From Bryum argenteum (Eukaryota; Streptophyta; Bryopsida; Bryales; Bryaceae), in the NCBI GenBank assembly GCA_037043015.1, contig CM073331.1, positions 2,873,501 through 2,937,500 of the forward strand: a stretch of 64,000 nt of DNA. The letters run 5' to 3'. A program made the translations under genes and the position numbers. How positions within the stretch are numbered: the stretch's first letter is position 1; each line of letters opens with the position of its first letter. The notes beneath the pieces were generated by a model. It ran no database searches, was not told the origin of the DNA, and saw only the letters and a program-made list of their open reading frames with translations. This document shows positions 57,820 to 64,000 of the stretch, in pieces.

Positions 57820-57919
57820 NNNNNNNNNNNNNNNNNNNNNNNNNNNNNNNNNNNNNNNNNNNNNNNNNNNNNNNNNNNNNNNNNNNNNNNNNNNNNNNNN
57901 NNNNNNNNNNNNNNNNNNN
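57820..57919. other. Assembly gap (100 N)
   Basis: Exactly 100 N, the usual placeholder for a gap of unknown size. It interrupts gene C. Confidence 0.98.
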
Positions 57920-58025
57920 TTTAAATGTCGAAACTCAGTGACAGTCAACGAGCTTGTGTATGGTATCCTCAATTACGATTTGTACACAAATTTTGAGAGG
58001 AAACTTCTGTGAATGCAATTTTCAG

Positions 58026-58099
58026 AAAATTTATTCAAGAGTTAGTGATGAAAATGATCTAGAGTAAGCATCTTTATCACTAACTCTTGAATAAATTTT
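58026..58099. repeat. Perfect 24-bp stem hairpin
   Basis: The arm 58026-58049 (AAAATTTATTCAAGAGTTAG + TGAT) is exactly complementary to 58076-58099, with a 26-base loop. It lies about 100 bp after the gap, in a probable intron of gene C. Confidence 0.85.
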
Positions 58100-59256
58100 G
58101 TTTTGTGATGTACAGAGGAACAACCAAACGAAAGACAAAAGAAGAAGCAGGGGTGGTCCTCCAAGGAGACACAAGCTGGCAAACATGTTGGTATCCATGG
58201 TCTCATCGTTCATAATTGTCTATTTGTAAAGCTAAATATTGTTATGTAGAACAAACTTGACAGCGTAGGATTCTTATGAAGACCATGGCAGAAACGAATT
58301 TGCTATGTACAAATTGTCCTTTAATTTGTTGCTCAGGCTTTCACCGAAGCAGGTCCTATTATAGAGAACGACCAAATGCAGACCTTGAAGGTAAGTATGT
58401 CCAGAACTCCTTCCAAATACTCATAATCTGACTCTTGACTCTACGTTAATCGATTTCCTTTCGGCATCACAAACAATCAGTATTTTTACTTTCGAGCTTA
58501 CATCATTTTACTTTCATCTTCTACTTTCCTTAACCCTTAATCGGGCCGAATGTCGATTTTCGACATTCTAAATGAAGCCAGGGATGTTTGAAGTCGTCCC
58601 GTGTTCTCATCCTCGCGAATTTTCATCTGCCGTTTTTTTTACTGTGTAGGTAAATGGGTGTACTTTATCGTGGAGTTTACTACATGTTCAAATTCCACTC
58701 TCACATTTTAGAATGGAGATTTTAGTAGAAATTTTTTTCTTCATGGAGGGTGTTTCTTCCAATTTGGGTTGAAATTTTGTCATTTGGGCATTGAAATGGG
58801 GCAGTTGGGCAAGACATGTAATTTGCAAAAGAAAACGGCTTGGAAAGATGGATTAGAGTAAGTTTGAAAGAAGTGTGGGGTTTAGGGAGTAATTTCCACT
58901 GCCATGGCAGTTGAGCCTCTGTTTTTTGCTTACACCCACCAATTTGAAGACTGCAGCCCTTGGTATTTGGACAAGATGGGAGTTTTGAAAATCAAACATT
59001 TTGGCTAATCTCTTCCACCATACATTTCTACTCCTCATAAATGCTCTAACAACAAAATTTAGCCAATTTGAACATAAGGCCTTTCAAATTCAAACTTGAA
59101 ACCAAGAAAATCAAATCTTGAGTGTCACAAGCCACCAATACTCCATCATGGCATCAATGCCATAAGCTTCAAAATTCAAAATAGATAAGTACCTGGGTTT
59201 CTCAAACTAACTTCTCTACCAACACACCTAACTTCTTTCTTTCTCAAAGGCATAAG

Positions 59257-59653
59257 ATGGGAACATCCATGGACAGTTTGTTTGCTGCTGCTAGGGAGGA
59301 GATAGTGAGATGGGGTAAGTTTGAACAAGGCTTGGGGGAGCAAAGTGTGGGGTTCTTGTTGGATTTGCTAGACAAGGATAGGTTATTGAGTTTGCCATGC
59401 TCTTCCAAGGTAGAAAAACGTGATACACCTGAAGGGATTAGACATTTATTTTACCATCACGTGAGCAACATCTTGGGGTGGAAGGAGAGGGTGCCTGAGG
59501 GAGACAATTTCGGCATTAGTCCTCTTCTATACACTTTGGTGAGGCAAATTTGGCCTACTCAACATCATGCCAACAACAAGGAACAAGAGCATACAATTAT
59601 GAGCAGAGATGGGGCAACCACCGGAATGGGGAGAGGAAGCCAACAGCCACCAT
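59257..59653 (+). CDS. Unknown protein, first exon
   Basis: Starts MGTSMDSLFAAAREEIVRWG and continues with a probable helical region (GLGEQSVGFLLDLLDKDRLL) and GIRHLFYHHVSNILGWKERV. A donor-like CCACCAT|GTAAGT at 59653/59654 suggests splicing; without it the frame runs to 59697. No domain recognised. It may be an accessory ORF or a 5' exon of the element that ends in the piggyBac-like transposase, or a host gene. Confidence 0.4.
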
Positions 59654-59849
59654 GTAAGTCAATCTTCACTTTTTTTTTGCTTACATATTGGTTTTAGACA
59701 TTTCCAAACAAATTTCATTGCACATGGATTCACTGCAATCATATTTTAGTAGCACCACCAAACACATATGCACTTCATGACAATTTCCATTTTCTTCCTT
59801 ACACATTTCAGTCATGATAATTTGCATAGGGGAGGGGGATTCAGTTACC

Positions 59850-60650
59850 AGTGAGAAGAGAAGGAGACTCCGTGCTCCTCCCATCAACCGCTCCAGCAAC
59901 GTAGAAGGCCCGCCGACAAAGACCGACAAGGGGGACTTCGGGAGTGCGCTTACTTCCCCGGCCGATTGAGGTCGGTGCAAAGAACGGATTCGTGAAACGT
60001 CCGACCTCGAGGTCATCGCGCCGCCGCGCCATACGCGCCATCGTAGGCGGACTTCGGCGGCAACATTCCCGGCAGAGGCACCGGCCGCCTTCAAGCACGC
60101 GATCTCGTCGGATCCAAAGAAATCCGTCCGAGGCAAAGCGGTGACATCGGAGGCACGATTCGCCGGCGGGAACAATCCCCGTGTGCCAACAAGATCGCCG
60201 CGAGAATCTCGCACTCTTTGGATCGAGGATTTACACAAAGAACAACGGCACATCGGCGCGCTGCAGTCGAATTCAAGGGGGACGGTACCTGTGAGCCTCT
60301 ACCAGGGTCGACCACCACGCAATCGGATCTAATCACAACCAGGAAGGTAACTATGTCCAAAATTCTCATGGAAGCGAAATTGGTGACTTCAGGAATGCAT
60401 GCAAGGAGGAGAGACGTACCAGCACCACCGTGGAGGCCACCTGGGGCATCGCCAACACCCTCAATCCCGCGGAGACGTCGCGGGGCTCCGGTACTGCCGT
60501 CGTCTCCAGGATCCGGTGCACTGCTGTCGCCGAACCGAGGAGGGGAGCGGGCACTACCGTCGCGCTCAACAGGCAAGAGGCCGGTAGCGATGTCAACGAG
60601 GGACAGGGGCCCATTGCCTTCGACCCTGAGGGGCGCTTGTGAGAGCGTGT
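59850..60650. other. GC-rich island with overlapping frames on both strands
   Basis: Markedly GC-rich compared with its surroundings, with long frames in several phases (60218-60652 plus, 60091-60765 minus) rich in Arg, Pro, Gly and Ser. None shows a domain or clear splice partners, so I do not call a CDS. It is probably part of the 58.5-64 kb element. Confidence 0.4.
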
Positions 60651-60849
60651 AAGCTCTCTTTTGCTTAAGTGTTACTAATAATGGATTTTTATTAATGAAT
60701 TGTTTGCAAACCATGACATCTTGAGGTAATTTGGTGAATTTATGATAATTGAGTTTTGAATGCAATAGGTATATTAAAGATTAGTTGTCGCAAGGCCTTT
60801 GGTAGATTATTTAGCATGAATTTTGAGCTTAGTTTAGATTAGGAGTGAT

Positions 60850-60951
60850 TGGTTCGATAAGGAAGGACTAGAGGAGGTAAAAAGCCCCCTAGTGGATCCT
60901 TGGTTCGATAAGGAAGGACTAGAGGAGGTAAAAAGCCCCCTAGTGGATCCT
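60850..60951. repeat. Perfect 51-bp tandem duplication
   Basis: Two identical 51-bp units starting TGGTTCGATAAGGAAGGACT (60850-60900, 60901-60951), followed by a partial TGGTTTGAT. Confidence 0.95.
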
Positions 60952-61430
60952 TGGTTTGATTAGCGTAAGAATTAGGGACTTGGAGTTGGGTTAGAAATTT
61001 ACCATGGGCCTTGTACAAGTAGTCTTTGATGTCCTTGTTGTGTTTGAAATTTGGTTGTTGAGAGATTCATTCATCTAACCTTGTGGTAGCATGTGGGAGC
61101 TACATCCATTGATGAAGTCGTTGATAGGATGGAGGCTTCAAGGACGGAGCGCATGGAGTGGCGGTCATTCATCCATGCCTTAGTTAGGGCTTAGGCCTTA
61201 GTTAGGGTTATGGTGAGCCGCCTCTTTGGCGGCTCCCATTTGGTACTTAATAGCTTGTTTCCAAGCTATCATCACCTCTTCCATTTCCTCTTAGTTTAGG
61301 TTAGAGTAGGAGAAGGGAGGCCTTGGGCCCCCTTCTCCTCCATTTTGTTCACCTACCTATTCATCTATGTAGTTAGGAGGAGGAAGGCCATGGGCCTCCT
61401 TTTTCTCTTTGTTCACCTTGATCATCTTTC

Positions 61431-61585
61431 TTGAAGTGTTAGTAGTTAGGAGAAGGAGAGCCCTTCTCAAAATGATCTTGTTGTTGAAGTGTTAGTAGTT
61501 AGGAGAAGGAGAGCCCTTCTCAAAATGATTTTGTTGTTGAAGTGTTAGTAGTTAGGAGAAGAAGAGCCCTTCTCAAATTGCTTGT
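61431..61585. repeat. 53-bp tandem repeat, about 2.9 copies
   Basis: Units starting TTGAAGTGTTAGTAGTTAGG at 61431, 61484 and 61537. The third is diverged at its end. Confidence 0.9.
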
Positions 61586-61981
61586 CTTGCCTCACTCATC
61601 TTCCTCCTCCTTATTTAGTTCCTTTGTTATTAAGATAAGAGCTTGTTCTCGCCCTATGAAAGCCAGCCAGATTGTTTCCCCCATAACTCACTCGATTTTT
61701 CTTCAACTCCTTTGAGATTTCTACACTAGATAGAGCTCCAGTAGAGCTTTCCAATGGTATAAAGCATGCTCAATTCCGAGTTGTAGAGAGGGAGATATGA
61801 GCTTCCAAAGTCGGGGTGTTGAAAAAGTTTTCCCCCCGGCAGTGGCAAAAACCGCCACAGTCAAACAGCAATCAGTCTTAGCTCGTTGATCTTCTGCCTT
61901 TGAGATTTTAGGGGCGGGTGCACATTGAGCTTAGCTTTCCAAAAAGCTATGGCACGCCCCATTTGGACCTAAGACGAAGGA

Positions 61982-63106
61982 ATGGCAATCAAAAGAGTAG
62001 AGACCACTTCCAAGCCATCCGGCCGGTGGTTCTCTTCTTCTTCTTCCCTATTTCCTTGTCTTCTTCTTGTCTTCCTTCTTCCTCTCTTCTTTTCTCATCT
62101 AATCTTGCTCTTCAAAACCCCTTGTGACCAAATGCCACCTCATGGTGGTTTTTGGGTTCACAGCGCTTCACTGTCGACATGGCGGCAGACGGGACGAGCG
62201 GGGAGGTCGTGCACGGTCGCGGACTGCAGTGCTTCAGGGGGCCGGGGTGGGAGGACCCCGACACATGCAACATCGAAAAAGAAACTTCGGCAATCATCTC
62301 AGATCCAACCTCCAGCATTGACAGCCTCCAAAGAGAAACCGGTCCATCCCACTAGGAATTCGACCTTGCCTGCTCACATTGTTGAGCCTGTAGAAGTGAG
62401 AGTGCTCCTACCTAGGACAGTAGATCCAACCAGTGAGAGTCCAGATGAGGATGATGAGGATTTAGAGGAGTGGGTGAGAGGAACTGCGACGCGTAGCTTT
62501 GTGTGTCCTACTTCTTCAAGATTGATGTACTTGGTCCAAATTAACCAGAAAAGCAAAGAAATTCCATTCGGTGATATAGCCACAATTTACGCTCACACGG
62601 AGTTGCAGGAAAATGAGGAAGAAATTGGCGAACCTGAAGTTCTTCCTACTGCAAGCGATTTCGAAGACTCTTCTAGCGAAGAGGAGCTTGACTTCCTCCT
62701 TCTCAACGATGATTTTGGGCTGAACAACGACCTGATGGCGCAGTCCCAAGGTGATGTGCAACTCAGATCCAGAAACGTAGACGGCGGAGCTGACTTCCTC
62801 TGGGATGCCGCAAGTCAGATGGAGCAGCCTACCGGAGAGAGACGACAAACTCCCGCAGCGCCCACGTCTACAGCGCCTCATGCAGAAGGCGGAGTGCCGT
62901 CCGACGTGGGAAGGGGAGCGAGCGAGGCTGACTTCGAGCCTAAGGCCATGCAATTGGGCGCCGAAGGCGCCGAGCCCCCTTGGATGGCGGGAGCCGTTCA
63001 GCAGCCAGCCGAGCCGGCATGGCCACGACGAGAGAGGCCGTTGGGAGGATCGCCTCCCTGCCACTGGGCGGATCACGCTGTGTGTCAGTGCACGCTGGTA
63101 GGGTAG
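61982..63106 (+). CDS. Unknown acidic ORF upstream of the piggyBac-like transposase
   Basis: A 374-codon open frame. The first ~50 codons (Ser-, Leu- and Phe-rich) may not be translated. From about residue 100 come PAHIVEPVEVRVLLPRTVDP, an acidic DEDDEDLEEW, SRLMYLVQINQKSKEIPFGD and ASDFEDSSSEEELDFLLLND. The last ~90 residues are Ala/Pro/Arg-rich. PiggyBac transposases commonly begin with an acidic region, and this frame lies ~0.4 kb before the transposase core on the same strand, so it may be its N-terminal part after splicing. I see no known domain; the link is inference. Confidence 0.4.
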   Translation: MAIKRVETTSKPSGRWFSSSSSLFPCLLLVFLLPLFFSHLILLFKTPCDQMPPHGGFWVHSASLSTWRQTGRAGRSCTVADCSASGGRGGRTPTHATSKKKLRQSSQIQPPALTASKEKPVHPTRNSTLPAHIVEPVEVRVLLPRTVDPTSESPDEDDEDLEEWVRGTATRSFVCPTSSRLMYLVQINQKSKEIPFGDIATIYAHTELQENEEEIGEPEVLPTASDFEDSSSEEELDFLLLNDDFGLNNDLMAQSQGDVQLRSRNVDGGADFLWDAASQMEQPTGERRQTPAAPTSTAPHAEGGVPSDVGRGASEADFEPKAMQLGAEGAEPPWMAGAVQQPAEPAWPRRERPLGGSPPCHWADHAVCQCTLVG

Positions 63107-63529
63107 GGTGGGGCGGGCCTTATCCGTTCGCCGTGCGTGTCGGGAGGCTCGGGGAGCCATGGGGACTTATGCATGCGCCTACTTCATGGGAGAATCGGGT
63201 CACATCCAATCCTTGGAGGTTAGACCCCAAGCCTCAAGCCCATCGGGGGGTTAGGCCCCTATCGAAGCCTTGAAGTCGGCGGTGATTCTCGGCCTCTTCT
63301 CATGGTACTTACAAGTACTGAGGGTAAGAATAAGTGACAATGCTAATGGTGGAAGGGGCGGAGGAAGGGGGATGGTAAGGCCTCTAAGCAATTGGGATGT
63401 TGGGATAAGTTTCAAAGATTGCTACCAAGATAAGTATTGGGGGAAATTTAGGTCAAAATATACCCATGATGACGTTGTTTTTTCACCGCCCTAGTGAGGA
63501 CCCCCTATCTTTTTAGGAAACTTACACAC

Positions 63530-63987
63530 CTTTTAGATTTGTTCCACAAATTCTTCACAAGGAAGACTTTGAGGAAAATTGTTAGGGAGAGAAAGAACTA
63601 ATACGCCTCCTCTATTGATCCAAACACCGGATTTCTTAGGGGCCCCAAAGATTGGTGGAGATTGACCGTCCCCGGAGTTAGAGGCTTGGTTGGGGATGTC
63701 TATACTAATGGGATTGAAAGTTATGCCTAACCGTAGGTGTTATTGGAGGAGTAAAGAACCATTTTACTATTGCCATACAATTGCTAACACCATGAGCGTG
63801 AAGAGATATGAAGCCATAACAAAGTCTTGCATATCCATAATGACTCTATGGCCCCAACGGATAAAAATGACCCTAACTTTGACAAATTAGTAAAGTTGAG
63901 GTGGCTAATTGAGGAGGTGAGACTCCAATGCGTGGCAAAGTGGAATCTTGGACAATTTGTCACCGTTGACGAGCTCATGGTTAGTTA
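63530..63987 (+). pseudogene. PiggyBac-like transposase (DDE_Tnp_1_7), frameshifted, cut by window end
   Basis: Pieces in order on plus: FFTRKTLRKIVRER (about 63550-63595), then in a second frame PELEAWLGMSILMGLKVMPN and CYWRSKEPF with MSVKRYEAITK (63670-63825), then in a third frame KVLHIHNDSMAPTDKNDPNF, DKLVKLRWLIEE and WNLGQFVTVDELMV (63821-63980). This is the order of the piggyBac domain: the ILMG helix, the RF-type helix before LHxND, and the segment with the first catalytic Asp (TVDE here). Two frameshifts indicate a dead or poorly sequenced copy. TAG at 63985 follows ATG|GTTAGT, so an exon end is possible. The remaining catalytic residues would lie outside the window. Confidence 0.8.
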
Positions 63988-64000
63988 GATACAAAGGTAT

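Larger units (their letters stand above)
58530..64000 (+). mobile_element. Putative piggyBac-like element, right end outside the window
   Basis: The left end at 58530 reads TTAACCCTTAATCGGGCC followed by AATGTCGATTTTCGACATT; TTAA plus CCC is the piggyBac end form and the subterminal part matches the 7474 element. A piggyBac-type transposase frame occurs at 63530-63990. Whether one element spans the whole 5.5 kb is inference, since ORFs of unknown type and two tandem repeats lie between. Confidence 0.45.

Noticed and set aside
60091..60765. 224-codon minus-strand frame
   Set aside because: It overlaps long frames on the other strand in a GC-rich island and shows no domain or start context.
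1..64000. CRISPR arrays, rRNA or tRNA genes
   Set aside because: No regularly spaced identical repeats and no rRNA or intact tRNA cloverleaf were seen; the only tRNA-like sequence is the SINE promoter region.

Overview
The window is nuclear DNA of a land plant. It carries a split plant-type eIF3i gene, a U-box/ARM E3 ligase of the PUB43/PUB44 kind, PLATZ zinc-binding proteins (a plant-specific family), debris of plant MIRO and SRP54 genes, Copia retrotransposon remains with a plant initiator-tRNA primer site, and tRNA-derived SINEs. Introns are short and long AT-rich spacers separate the genes. A run of 100 N at 57820-57919 marks a draft assembly. I cannot fix the lineage; a seed-free plant such as a bryophyte is possible, but that is a guess.

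Layout. 0.6-2.8 kb: complete eIF3i gene (minus). 3.1-9.5 kb: AT-rich repeat field with elements whose ends read TTAA-CCCYTAAA, two SINEs with target-site duplications, and a broken copy of family B. 11.2-15.8 kb: complete seven-exon U-box/ARM gene. 16.2-17.7 kb: MIRO pseudogene. 18.8-19.7 kb: intact F-box gene with a myristoylation signal. 19.7-24.5 kb: AT-rich spacer with a minisatellite and MITEs. 25.5-26.6 kb: three-exon RING gene. 26.75-28.2 kb: second MIRO pseudogene. 28.7-30.3 kb: gene A1 with its leader. 31.3-32.1 kb: 3' part of an SRP54 gene, fused to a second, 5'-truncated copy of the U-box gene (32.1-39.0 kb) whose exon 4 is split by a deleted Copia element. 41-42 kb: third MIRO pseudogene. 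43-57 kb: cluster of small genes (B2, PLATZ2, A3, A2, PLATZ1, A4) with block duplications. 57.3 kb: unknown gene C beside the gap. 58.5-64 kb: a TTAA-CCC end followed by unknown ORFs and a piggyBac-like transposase that runs off the window.

Two themes tie the window together. First, it is heavily duplicated: U-box gene plus MIRO pseudogene twice (11.5-17.7 and 32.1-41.9 kb), an inverted ~1 kb leader (29.3-30.3 and 49.7-50.8 kb), and a direct 2.6 kb block (47.07-49.72 and 54.6-57.2 kb). Second, the small A-family proteins and PLATZ-like proteins share related 5' leaders and, for A1, A2, A3/A4 and PLATZ2, a common 3' end, while their coding parts are very different. A1 and A2 have nearly identical ~1 kb leaders in opposite orientation, yet similarity collapses at the start codon. 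This A/PLATZ cluster is the best candidate for an undescribed system. The TTAA-ended repeats at 3-8.5 kb share terminal sequence with the element holding the piggyBac-like transposase at 63.5-64 kb, which suggests an autonomous/non-autonomous pair in one window.
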